Below, piece by piece: positions 7,943-17,078 of a stretch of 25,048 nt of DNA. The stretch lies in NCBI GenBank assembly GCA_007119795.1, contig SKOZ01000005.1:1-25048 (forward strand), in the 5' to 3' direction. Positions within the stretch are counted from its first letter, which is position 1; each line of letters opens with the position of its first letter. The translations under genes and the position numbers were made by a program. The notes beneath the pieces are model-generated. The model was not told where the DNA came from. It saw only the letters and a program-made list of their open reading frames with translations, and searched no databases. The stretch is from Planctomycetales bacterium (lineage in GTDB: Bacteria > Planctomycetota > Planctomycetia > Pirellulales > Thermoguttaceae).

Positions 7943-9649
7943 CTACGAATCGTCGTCTTCGTCCTCTGGATACTCCTCGAGCACCTGGTCGCCTTCGTCG
8001 AGACCTTCGAGGATCTCCACGCGCTCCTCGGTGCGGCGGCCGACCTCGACCTCGCGCTTGGACCGCTCGCCCTCTTCATCGACCAGGTAGACGAAGTGCC
8101 TCGTATCGTCCTCGGGATCGGTGCCCAAGGCGCTCGGCGGCACACAGAGGGCGTCCTTCTTGTCGTAGGTGGTCAGCGTCACCGAGCCACCCATGCCGGG
8201 GACGATGGCGTCGGCCTCCGAGGGGGCTCCCTCACATGCCAGGGTGAGCACGGCCTCGTAGGTCCCGCGCGCCGTGGGGAAGGCGTCGTTCTCGCTGACG
8301 ATCCCCTCGAGCCTCAGGTCGGGGAAGGCGGTCGGCTGCACCCGCCCCTTCAGGCCCGTCCCCATCTGGTGGATCTCCCGCTCGGGAACCGTCACCCGCA
8401 TCCGCAGCGGACGGAGCTGCACGATGGTCATCATCACCTCGTTCGCGGAGACCGTGCCTCCGCGGCGGAGCTTCGGCGTCACGGTCGCGCCCGTCGCCCA
8501 GCGGCCATCGCGGTACTCGCCGTAATAGACCACCCCATCGGCCGGGGCCGTGACGGTGAGCATCTGCCGGTCGGCCTCCAAGAGCTCCAGGCGCTCCCGG
8601 TTCCGCTCGGCCTGGATCCGTTGCTTCTCCAGATCGATCCGCTGCCGCTCCAGCGTCATGGGAATCGTTTCCTCGGACAACTCCACCGCGAGCTCCTGCC
8701 GACGGAAGGAGTCTTCCATGAGCTCCTCATCACGCGGCAGCGAGAGCCGCACGGTGGCGTCGTGATTGGCCTTGGCCCGCTCATACGCAAACTCGGCCGC
8801 CTCTACGGAATTCCGGGCCCGGGTGAGCACGATCTCCTCGGTCTCCTCGGTGAGCTCATCAGCCCCGTACATACGCTCCAACTGGCGGAGCTCCTCCCGC
8901 TGGTATTCGAGCGACTGCTCTGCGCTGCGGAGAAAACGCTCGGCGGTGCGGCGGGCCAAGGGGGCATCCACCTCGACAAACTGCTCGCGATCCTCCTCGA
9001 GCATCCGCCGCCGCTGCTCGACCCGCTCCAGTGCCCACTCGGTGGTGGTCTCCAGCGACTTCAGGTCCAGTTCCGCCTCCTTCATGGCCAACTCGCCGAG
9101 ATGGAGGTCGCGGCGGAGGTCGGTGATCGACCGGTCGAGCCGCTTCAAGTCGAACGTCACCAGGGAATCGCCGCGGCGGACGCGGGTGCCGTGAGGCACG
9201 GCCGAAAGGACGTTCAACCCCGTGAAGGCCTCCGGAGCCACCGAGATCTCCGTCATGTTCTCGGCCTCGAAGGTGCCGTCGAGCTTCAGCTCGATGCGAA
9301 CCCGCTCCCGCGCTACGGTGTGCGTGGCGGGCTCTTCCTCCTCCTTTTCCTCCTCCTCTTCCTTGGCTTCCTTCTCCTCTTCCTTCTCCTCTTCTTTCTC
9401 CTCTTCCATTTCTTCCCCGCCGGCCTCCTTCGGCTCGCCGTTCGAGTCGGCTACCTCCGACTCCTCGCTCGGGTCGCCTTCTTCGGACTGCGGCGAGTCC
9501 TCGGCCTCCTCGTCGGCGTCGGCGTTGCCCGCAGCACCATCCGCGACGGCACAGGGATCGTCGATCGGGTCAGCATATCCCTGGGCTGTGCCGAGAAAGA
9601 CCACCGTACCCAAGACCAACGGGACGGTGAGCCATGGGAGGTATTTCAT
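7943..9649 (-). CDS. HlyD/MFP-type efflux adaptor with Glu-rich insert
   Basis: The protein has 568 residues. The ATG at 9649, with GAGGTG upstream, starts a clear signal peptide (MKYLPWLTVPLVLG..., about 1-25). Residues about 45-107 are an acidic low-complexity stretch, mainly Glu with Lys. Next come a membrane-proximal strand (TEISVAPEAFTGL), the half-lipoyl motif GTRVRRGDSLVTFD, a long alpha-helical hairpin of about 220 residues, the return lipoyl half (VTAPADGVVYYGEYRDG), a beta-barrel and a C-terminal domain ending in acidic residues. This order is that of periplasmic adaptors for MacB-type ABC or RND pumps. No pump subunit or outer-membrane channel is encoded in the window, so the partner is unknown. 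Confidence 0.85.
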   Translation of the reverse strand: MKYLPWLTVPLVLGTVVFLGTAQGYADPIDDPCAVADGAAGNADADEEAEDSPQSEEGDPSEESEVADSNGEPKEAGGEEMEEEKEEEKEEEKEAKEEEEEKEEEEPATHTVARERVRIELKLDGTFEAENMTEISVAPEAFTGLNVLSAVPHGTRVRRGDSLVTFDLKRLDRSITDLRRDLHLGELAMKEAELDLKSLETTTEWALERVEQRRRMLEEDREQFVEVDAPLARRTAERFLRSAEQSLEYQREELRQLERMYGADELTEETEEIVLTRARNSVEAAEFAYERAKANHDATVRLSLPRDEELMEDSFRRQELAVELSEETIPMTLERQRIDLEKQRIQAERNRERLELLEADRQMLTVTAPADGVVYYGEYRDGRWATGATVTPKLRRGGTVSANEVMMTIVQLRPLRMRVTVPEREIHQMGTGLKGRVQPTAFPDLRLEGIVSENDAFPTARGTYEAVLTLACEGAPSEADAIVPGMGGSVTLTTYDKKDALCVPPSALGTDPEDDTRHFVYLVDEEGERSKREVEVGRRTEERVEILEGLDEGDQVLEEYPEDEDDDS

Positions 9650-10235
9650 CGAGGCACCTCTTTCTTGGGGGGTCTTCGAAACGGACTGCACGGCCAGCCG
9701 GACTCGATTCAGCCCGCATAATCGCTTCATTTTCGCCAGCCGGACTTCACCTTGCAAGCGCCGCAGCCCCGCCGACCAGGGCATTCTCCGCCCCTCCCCA
9801 GCCGCCAGGTGGCGCCCTCGCGAGCTGGCGAACTAGCCGCAGGAGGGTTCCGCTCGCCGTCATTCGCACGTTGCGCGCGCGATCGGAGCGTTCGGCGAGA
9901 CGCCCGCAATGCCACCGACCGCACAGCCCGCGCGCAAATCGGCGAGCTCGCTCGAGAGGGCCGGCCTCGCATTACGAGTCTACGTTGTGCGAACCGCAAT
10001 GGGTCAACGACACGGGCCGTTGGTATCGGGCCACGGTTCGGCACGGCCCAACCCCCCCCTCTGAAGCCCAGAAACCCTACCACCCAGCGAGGCCCCCAGA
10101 TGGGTGCCTTCGCGCACTGCGTAGGCGAGTAACCCCCGCATCAGGGACGGCATCACCTTGCCGGCACACCGGGCCGTTCTTTGACGGCTCGGCGTGGACC
10201 CGGACGAGCCGAAACCTGTCGGCCTCTCGGTACCA
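9650..10235. other. Non-coding gap upstream of the adaptor gene
   Basis: No convincing protein is encoded here. On the minus strand TTGACC (10002-10007) and TAGACT (9977-9982) could be a promoter for the adaptor gene, but the 19-base spacer is long. A short hairpin at 10185-10211 may end the PII transcript. Nothing else was recognised. Confidence 0.45.
10185..10211 (-). terminator. Possible 3' hairpin of the PII operon
   Basis: CGGCTCG (10185-10191) and CGAGCCG (10205-10211) form a perfect 7-bp stem 25 bases past the glnB stop. No U-run follows in the minus-strand transcript, so termination without Rho is uncertain. Confidence 0.3.
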
Positions 10236-11793
<1,558 letters not shown>

Positions 11794-11797
<4 letters not shown>

Positions 11798-12681
11798 TCG
11801 CCGAGCCTCCTGCACAGGGCGCGGACGAACTCGGGGGTCGTGCCGCAGCAGCCGCCGAGGAAGCCGGCGCCCGCCGCGACCAGTTCCGGCGCCGCCGCCG
11901 CGAAGTCCTCCGGGGTCTGGCGGTATTCGATGCCGTCCTCGACGATCACGGGCATCCCCGCGTTCGCCTTGATCCAGACGGGCCGTCCCGAGGCGGCGTG
12001 GAGCCGCTGGCAGATGGGGAGGAAACCCGCGATCCCCTGCCCGCAGTTGGCCCCCACGATATCGGCTCCGGCGTCCAACAGCACTGCAGCGCCCTGCTCG
12101 GGAGTGGTTCCCATCATCGTGTGGCAGCCGTCCTTCCCGGAATCGAAGGTCATGCATCCGACGACCGGCAGCCCCGTGGCGCGGCCGGCAGCCACGGCGA
12201 GGCGGGCCTCGGCCGGATCGGCCATGGTCTCCACGACGAGGGCGTCGGCTCCCGCGTCGGCCAGCGCCGCGGCCTGCTCGGCGAATGCGGCGTAGAGCGC
12301 CCCCTCGCCGACCTGGCCGCTCATCATCATCAACCCGCTGGGGCCCATGGTGGCGAATACCCATACTTGGCGTCCGTCCGGGGCCGCGGCGGCTGCCTGC
12401 CGGGAAAGGACCACACCCGCCCTGTTGACGGCGGCGACCTCTTCGGCCAGGCCGTGGCGAGCGAGAACGAAGCGGTTGGCACCAAAGGTATTCGTGAGGA
12501 TGATCCGGCTCCCCGCCGCCACATACGCGCAGGCGACCGCTTCGACGCATTCCGGCCGCCCCAGATTCCAGGCATCGGGGCACTCGCCGGGCTCGAGGCC
12601 GCGTTGCTGCAACTGCGTTCCCCAAGCACCGTCGGTCACCACCGGCCCGCCGGCGGTCAGGTGGGCGATCAGTTCATGCAT
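11794..12681 (-). CDS. Homocysteine S-methyltransferase (MmuM/BHMT/MetH N-domain family)
   Basis: The protein has 295 residues and is a complete single domain. It has the entry motif VTDGAWGTQLQQRGL (15-29), the TNTFGANR motif (64-70) and the three zinc cysteines: C213 in GANCG, and C278-C279 in GGCCGTTP. These bind Zn and activate the homocysteine thiol for methylation to methionine. The segment MTFDSGKDGCHTMMGTTPEQ (177-196) resembles MetH-type homocysteine domains more than MmuM, suggesting the methyl donor may be a separate corrinoid protein; this is inference. It is the first gene of an operon with the UroD-like methyltransferase and PII. The ATG at 12681 has only a weak GAGAGA ribosome-binding site, and the leader carries a perfect hairpin at 12743-12768. 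Confidence 0.9.
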
Positions 12682-12742
12682 AGTGAGGCATCTCTCGCTG
12701 GCGGGGCAGAGAGGCGGTGAGGAGCGGGTTCCGGGGGGGAGA

Positions 12743-12768
12743 CGCGCCGGCGCGCGTACGCCGGCGCG
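12743..12768. repeat. Perfect 10-bp hairpin in the methyltransferase leader
   Basis: CGCGCCGGCG (12743-12752) and CGCCGGCGCG (12759-12768) are exact inverted repeats around a 6-base loop. The hairpin is all G/C in the stem and lies in the predicted leader of the three-gene operon, between promoter and start codon. There is no U-run, so it may be a stability or attenuation element, or an operator. No known methionine or cobalamin riboswitch is recognisable. Confidence 0.6.
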
Positions 12769-12782
12769 CAGCTTCGGGTGCC

Positions 12783-12810
12783 ATTGTAGACGCCGCCCGA
12801 GCGGTGAGAA
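12783..12810 (-). promoter_or_regulatory. Possible promoter for the methyltransferase-PII operon
   Basis: On the minus strand TTCTCA (12805-12810) and TACAAT (12783-12788) are 16 bases apart, matching -35 at 4 of 6 and -10 at 5 of 6. Transcription would start near 12776 with a leader of about 95 bases containing the hairpin at 12743-12768. Confidence 0.35.
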
Positions 12811-12827
12811 AGCCTGCCACGATGAGG

Positions 12828-13193
12828 CTATTGCCAGAGGTGGCCCAGGAAGGTCATCTCCATGAGCGCCACGTACCTGCGGAGCGGCGTCTGGGGAACG
12901 CCGAGGGTGCGTGCTATGTCGGCGAGGTTGAACGATCCGCTCGTGCGGGCGGCTAAGAGGAGCAGCATCCGCGGCAAGTCGGCCGACCGCTCGATGTTGG
13001 CCAAGTCACGAACATCCCTTTGGAGGAGCGTCGTGACACAGGAGTCGAACCAGGCGCGGCGTCGATGGCGATCGAAGCGGGCGTGTGCCTCCGGGAAGCC
13101 CCCGGCGACCATGCGCTCGGCGAGTTCCATCTCCTCGATGATTTCCAGCCACAGCGCGGACTGTTTCCATGGCCGGGACCGCCCCCCCGCCGG
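12828..13193 (-). pseudogene. Remnant of an AAA ATPase with DUF4143 domain
   Basis: The translated frame contains RMVAGGFPEAHAR, RRRAWFDSCVTTLLQRDVRDLANI and LLLLAARTSGSFNLADIARTLGVP, ending in YVALMEMTFLGHLWQ and a TAG at 12828-12830. This matches the DUF4143 helical and winged-helix part of the AAA_14 ATPase family. Intact members have an N-terminal P-loop ATPase of about 200 residues and a C-terminal nuclease-like part, and both are missing here. The frame is open back to the anmK stop codon at 13194-13196, directly in phase with it. A first ATG at 13130 would give 100 residues, but a functional protein is unlikely. It is best read as a degraded fragment left by rearrangement. Confidence 0.75.
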
Positions 13194-14471
13194 TCAAAGC
13201 GCCGCCCGCTGGGGGCGGAGGGCGGGATTGGTGAGCGTGATGTGCTGGAGCAGGCGCTGCCAGTTCTGCGGCGACCCCGGGGTGAGGCGGCCCAGGACGC
13301 AACGCGCGTCGCTTCCGCTGACGGCTGGGAGGTTGGCCGGCTCCCGGTCCACATGCAGGAGCGCCAGAACGGCAGCCGAAGCGGCATCGAGGGCGTCGCT
13401 GGGGACGCCCGCCTCCGCCGAGCGGACCATGGGGATGTCGCCCAGCCCGGCGGCGATCTCCCGCAGCAACATGCCATTGTGCTGGCCACCTCCGGCGAGA
13501 ACCACCTCGTCGATCCGCGCCTCGGGGAGAAAGGTTCGCCGAACGGCTCGCGTCACCGCCTCGGCGACGAGGTGCGTCGCCGTACAGAGCAGGTCGCGGA
13601 CCGACCAGTCGTGGGCCAGGGCAAGCTGGAAGGCCCCGGTCAGGAACCGCTCCGGCGGCAGGCCGCGAGGACTCCACCGGGGCAGCGGGCGATCGAAATA
13701 GGGGTCGGCCAGCCACTGCTCGAGCAGGGGGACGATCTTGTGCCCCTGGACGGCCAGCCGGCCACCGGGGTCGAAGGCCTTCTCGCCCCGGGTGAGCCGT
13801 TGCGCCAAGATATCCAAGAGCCGAGTTCCGGGCCCGACGTCGAAGGCGAGGATCTCCGCCGTGGCCGAGCGATGTCGCGCGGCGGGGAGGTAGCTCAGCC
13901 GCGTCGTGTTTCCGAGGTGCAGCAGGAGGCGGTTGCGGAGCGGCTCGTGGAGCAGGATCCACTCGGAAAGGGCGGTGATCGGCCCACCCAGGCCACCGAG
14001 GGCGAGGTCGCGGGCGGGGAAAGCGTCGACGACGTTCAAACCGCTGGCCTCCGCCAGGAACGCCCCGTCGCACAGCCCCAGGTAGGTCACCGGAAGGTGG
14101 TTCCCCCCGCTCCAGAGTCCGGGGTCGTGAACGCCCGCACAGAGGATGCGATTTCGGGCCACGCGGGCCTGGTCGGTCACGTGCTCGATGAGACCGACCT
14201 GAACCTCGGCCAGGTGCCGTCGCAGGCGGCCGATCGTCCCCGGCGAGGGATGATCGGTCGCCGGGGACGAGATCAACTGCCGGTAGAGGGCCGCAACGGA
14301 GCCGGGGATCTCGCAGCGACCGATGGCCACGACCTCCGGGGGCGATCCCGCCTGTCCGGGAGAGTCCGCCACGAGGGCGGCGTCCACACGGTCGCAGCTC
14401 GAAGCCACCGCGAGACCGAGACTCCACCGCGGCCCCGTGCCGGGCGAAAAACCGGCCATACGCGCCGTCAT
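13194..14471 (-). CDS. AnmK-like sugar kinase (anhydro-N-acetylmuramic acid kinase family)
   Basis: The protein has 425 residues. The ATG at 14471 has AAGGA a few bases upstream. AnmK opens the 1,6-anhydro ring of anhydroMurNAc and phosphorylates it during peptidoglycan recycling. Family marks seen: FPARDLALGGLGGPI (151-165), where D155 matches the catalytic aspartate; LGNTT (186-190); AFDVGPGTRLLD (209-220); LAGGGQHNGMLLREIA (325-340); and VPSDALDAASAAVLA with the GxPxNLPAVSG-like tail. The N-terminal nucleotide-binding motif, normally MSGTSxDGxD, is AVASSCDRVD (21-30): both aspartates remain but the Gly and Thr residues are gone. Activity may therefore be weak or changed. The next upstream gene, a C26-hydrolase-like protein, is 28 bases away and probably co-transcribed. 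Confidence 0.8.
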   Translation of the reverse strand: MTARMAGFSPGTGPRWSLGLAVASSCDRVDAALVADSPGQAGSPPEVVAIGRCEIPGSVAALYRQLISSPATDHPSPGTIGRLRRHLAEVQVGLIEHVTDQARVARNRILCAGVHDPGLWSGGNHLPVTYLGLCDGAFLAEASGLNVVDAFPARDLALGGLGGPITALSEWILLHEPLRNRLLLHLGNTTRLSYLPAARHRSATAEILAFDVGPGTRLLDILAQRLTRGEKAFDPGGRLAVQGHKIVPLLEQWLADPYFDRPLPRWSPRGLPPERFLTGAFQLALAHDWSVRDLLCTATHLVAEAVTRAVRRTFLPEARIDEVVLAGGGQHNGMLLREIAAGLGDIPMVRSAEAGVPSDALDAASAAVLALLHVDREPANLPAVSGSDARCVLGRLTPGSPQNWQRLLQHITLTNPALRPQRAAL

Positions 14472-14499
14472 CGAGGGATTCCTTTCCGCGGCGGCCGGC

Positions 14500-15246
14500 T
14501 CAAGCCACCATCCGCATCTCGTAGACCCGGTCGGTGATCCCGAGGACGAACTCCTCGAAGATCTTGACGTCCAGCGCCGAGGCGGACTCGGCCTCAGGGT
14601 GAAACTGGGTGCCGAGAGCGAACCAGTCCTCCATCACGCTCTCGATGGCCTCGATGACCCCGTCCGGACACCGTGCGGTGACGCGGAATCCCAGGGCCAC
14701 GTCGTCGATGGCCATGTGGTGCATGCTGTTGACGCGAATCTCCCCCTCCCCATAGACGCGCTCCATGAGCGAGTCGGGCTCGATGACCAGGGCATGGCGG
14801 TGCGCCTGGTCGGTGGGATCGCGGTGCGGCAGGGCGCGGGGGAGATCCTCGGCGATGTGCAGGAAGAGGTTCCCTCCCTGCAAAACGTTGAGGAGCTGCA
14901 TCCCTACCCCGACGCCCAGCACCGGCATCCGCCGACGGGCTACCAGCCGCATCAGCTTGCGGTCGAACTGCTCGCGGCGGCGGTCCAGAGGGCGAACCGC
15001 GGGATGCAGCATGAAGCCGTCGAAGCGGGGATCGAGGTCGGCGCCGCCGACAAACACGATCCCGTCCAGCAGGTCGAGGACCCGCTCCACGTCGGTTTCA
15101 TCATCCAAAGGGGGGACGACCAGGGGCACTCCGCCCGCCTTCGTCACCGCTTCGTAATAGCCGGAACAAAGGTAGCTGAACGCCGGCGTCTCGCGCCCGG
15201 AAGCCCGAAAGTCAGCGTTCATACCGATCAACGGCTTCGACCTCAT
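14500..15246 (-). CDS. Peptidase C26/PuuD-like protein lacking the catalytic cysteine
   Basis: The protein has 248 residues. The ATG at 15246, with GGAGGAG upstream, starts MRSKPLIGMNADFR, the family's usual beginning; the frame extends to 15411 without coding character. The class I glutamine-amidotransferase fold is clear: DGIVFVGGADLDP (61-73), GMQLLNVLQGGNLFLHI (115-131), RVNSMHHMAI (171-180), DGVIEAIES (195-203) and TQFHPE (213-218). H216 and E218 of the triad are present. The nucleophile elbow, normally G-I-C-x-G, reads GVGVG (111-115), with Gly113 where Cys is expected; the only cysteines, C27 and C193, are elsewhere. It is therefore probably not a gamma-glutamyl hydrolase. A binding or regulatory role with the AnmK-like protein is possible. 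Confidence 0.85.
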   Translation of the reverse strand: MRSKPLIGMNADFRASGRETPAFSYLCSGYYEAVTKAGGVPLVVPPLDDETDVERVLDLLDGIVFVGGADLDPRFDGFMLHPAVRPLDRRREQFDRKLMRLVARRRMPVLGVGVGMQLLNVLQGGNLFLHIAEDLPRALPHRDPTDQAHRHALVIEPDSLMERVYGEGEIRVNSMHHMAIDDVALGFRVTARCPDGVIEAIESVMEDWFALGTQFHPEAESASALDVKIFEEFVLGITDRVYEMRMVA

Positions 15247-15917
15247 CTGCACTCCTCCTTCGTACATCCTGTATCCGGAAAAGGGTGACTGAAACGGATT
15301 GGCCGCGATAGGCTGACCGCCCTGGCTTGGCAGGAGAAGCGAACCGGTGGCACAAGAGGGCCCACGACCGAAGCCTGCGGAAGAGAACCCGCCATCGGCC
15401 TCTGGGGACAATGGGGCACGTCACTCGTTGACGCCCAAGTCCACTGGCAGTTTCCGCCGGGCTGCCCGCGCCGTTGCGCACGGCACAGCACCGGGGCGAT
15501 GTCCTTATCGATACAGCCGGAAACTCCTTTCCCGGGCGCCGCGCCCGAATGGGAGGGATGCAAGTCGCGTGGGAGTGTACTGAAGCAGTGCCGGCCGATA
15601 CAACCATGCTGGAACATTTTGTGCTGCCGCCGGGACCACCCCCAAGATCGTGTGCTGCTAGCACTGCTAGCAAGGGGGTTCCGGAATGCAGTTGGTCCGG
15701 AATGCCGCTAAGACCGCGGGGATTGTTCGTACGTAACTCGTGGATGGCGTTGGAGATCGAGCACCGAGCCCTCGTCTCCGGCGCCCGCGGGCGTCTTTAC
15801 CGCTTTCCGGCGCCGCGGTAGGCTTGAGTATTCCTCGAGCCTATCCGCCGGACTGCGTGCGGGCGGCGCCCCCGATTCTCCCTGACGACGGTTTCTCTCC
15901 CCCTGCTTTGCCCCACG
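15247..15917. other. Divergent non-coding gap with short repeats
   Basis: This space between the C26-like (-) and OleA-like (+) genes has no convincing coding frame. It holds two neighbouring repeat pairs at 15656-15672 and 15681-15705 that could be regulator-binding sites for either gene. No consensus promoter was found, and the OleA-like ATG at 15918 has no Shine-Dalgarno sequence. Confidence 0.45.
15656..15705. repeat. Tandem palindromes and direct repeats (operator-like)
   Basis: The palindrome TGCTAGCA occurs at 15656-15663 and 15665-15672, a 9-base step. It is followed by the direct repeat CCGGAATGC at 15681-15689 and 15697-15705, a 16-base step. Such clustering in a divergent promoter region suggests binding sites for a dimeric regulator, but no cognate regulator is encoded nearby. 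Confidence 0.4.
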
Positions 15918-17078
15918 ATGCAACTGACCTACCGCCACGTCTGCCTCGAAGCCTTCGCCCACACGCTGCCCGAGCAGGTCGTCACCTCCGCCGAGATCGA
16001 AGCCCGCTTGGCGCCGCTCTACGAGCGGCTGCGGCTGCCCGCCGGGCGGCTGGAGCTGATGACCGGCATCCGCGAGCGCCGCTTTTGGCCTCCGGGGACC
16101 CTCCCCGGCGAAATGAGCGCGGCGACGGCCGCCAGGCTCCTGGCCGCTTCAGAGCTCGAACGCCGCCACGTGGGCGCCTTGATCCACGGTTCCGTGTGCC
16201 GCGACTACCTGGAGCCGGCCACGGCGGCGGGCGTCCACCAGCGGCTGGGGCTGCCCTCTTCGTGCCTGCTTTACGACGTCTCCAATGCCTGCCTGGGGCT
16301 GCTCAACGGCATGGTCCAGGTGGCCAACATGATTGAACTGGGGCAGATTCGCGCGGGCATCGTGGTGGGGACGGAGAGCGGCCGCGCCCTGGTCGATGGG
16401 ACCATTGCCGAGCTCAACGGCGATTTCTCTCTGCACCGCCGCGATACGAAGCGCGCCTTCGGCTCGCTGACCATCGGCTCGGGGAGCGCCGCCGTCCTCC
16501 TGGTGCACCGCGAAATCAGCCGCACCGGCAACCGCCTTCTCGGCGGCGTGGTCCGGGCCCGCACCGCCCAGAACCACCTCTGCCGCAGCCGCCTCGATGC
16601 CTCGATCGGCGGTCCCGAGGGGCCGCTCATGGACACCGATTCGGAAACCCTCATGCACGAAGGCATCCAGGCCGCCGAAGACTCCTTCGCCGAGTTCCTC
16701 GACCTGCTCGACTGGCCGGGCGACGCCATCGACAAGACCTTCTGCCACCAGGTCGGCAAGGCCCACCGCAAGCTCCTCCTGGAGACGCTCGACCTCCGCG
16801 ACGGCGGCGACTTCTCCACCCTCGAATTCCTCGGGAACACGGGCGCCGTCGCCCTCCCCATGACGGCCTCGCTGGGAATCGCCGCCGGCCACCTGGCCCC
16901 CAACGACCGCGTGGCCTTGCTCGGCATCGGCTCGGGGATCAACGTCATCATGCTCGCTGTCGACTGGCAGCGGAGCCTGGTGGGCGATGCCGCGGCCTCC
17001 CGCGGGCGCCGCGAGACCGGTCCCCGGGGAGGAGAGGACGGCAGGGAGCGGCGGGGAGTTGCCGGCGTGGCGGGCTAG
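15918..17078 (+). CDS. OleA-like thiolase (3-oxoacyl-ACP synthase III family)
   Basis: The protein has 386 residues with the FabH/OleA thiolase fold. The catalytic Cys is C125 in VSNACLGLLNG, with H277 in CHQVGKAH and N307 in GNTGAVALP. E99 in DYLEPATA lies 26 residues before the cysteine, and H277 to N307 are 30 apart. These are the same spacings as Glu117/Cys143 and His285/Asn315 in Xanthomonas OleA, so non-decarboxylative Claisen condensation of two fatty acyl-CoAs to a 2-alkyl-3-keto acid is a reasonable prediction. FabH-type fatty-acid initiation is the alternative. OleB, OleC and OleD are not in the window. The last 30 or so residues are Gly/Arg-rich and low in complexity. The stop overlaps that of the convergent gene (CTAG, 17075-17078). 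Confidence 0.82.
   Translation: MQLTYRHVCLEAFAHTLPEQVVTSAEIEARLAPLYERLRLPAGRLELMTGIRERRFWPPGTLPGEMSAATAARLLAASELERRHVGALIHGSVCRDYLEPATAAGVHQRLGLPSSCLLYDVSNACLGLLNGMVQVANMIELGQIRAGIVVGTESGRALVDGTIAELNGDFSLHRRDTKRAFGSLTIGSGSAAVLLVHREISRTGNRLLGGVVRARTAQNHLCRSRLDASIGGPEGPLMDTDSETLMHEGIQAAEDSFAEFLDLLDWPGDAIDKTFCHQVGKAHRKLLLETLDLRDGGDFSTLEFLGNTGAVALPMTASLGIAAGHLAPNDRVALLGIGSGINVIMLAVDWQRSLVGDAAASRGRRETGPRGGEDGRERRGVAGVAG

Noticed and set aside
7943..9649. Frameshift or assembly error in the Glu-rich stretch of the adaptor
   Set aside because: The frame stays open on both sides and joins a good signal peptide to a complete adaptor domain, so the repeat is read as a real low-complexity segment.
7529..9721. 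A 730-codon plus-strand open frame
   Set aside because: Antisense to the adaptor and prenyltransferase-like genes. The poly-Leu/Phe run is the complement of the Glu-rich segment.
12682..12776. SAM, SAH or cobalamin riboswitch before the methyltransferase operon
   Set aside because: The leader is under 100 bases and contains none of the conserved elements I know for these classes, only one simple hairpin.
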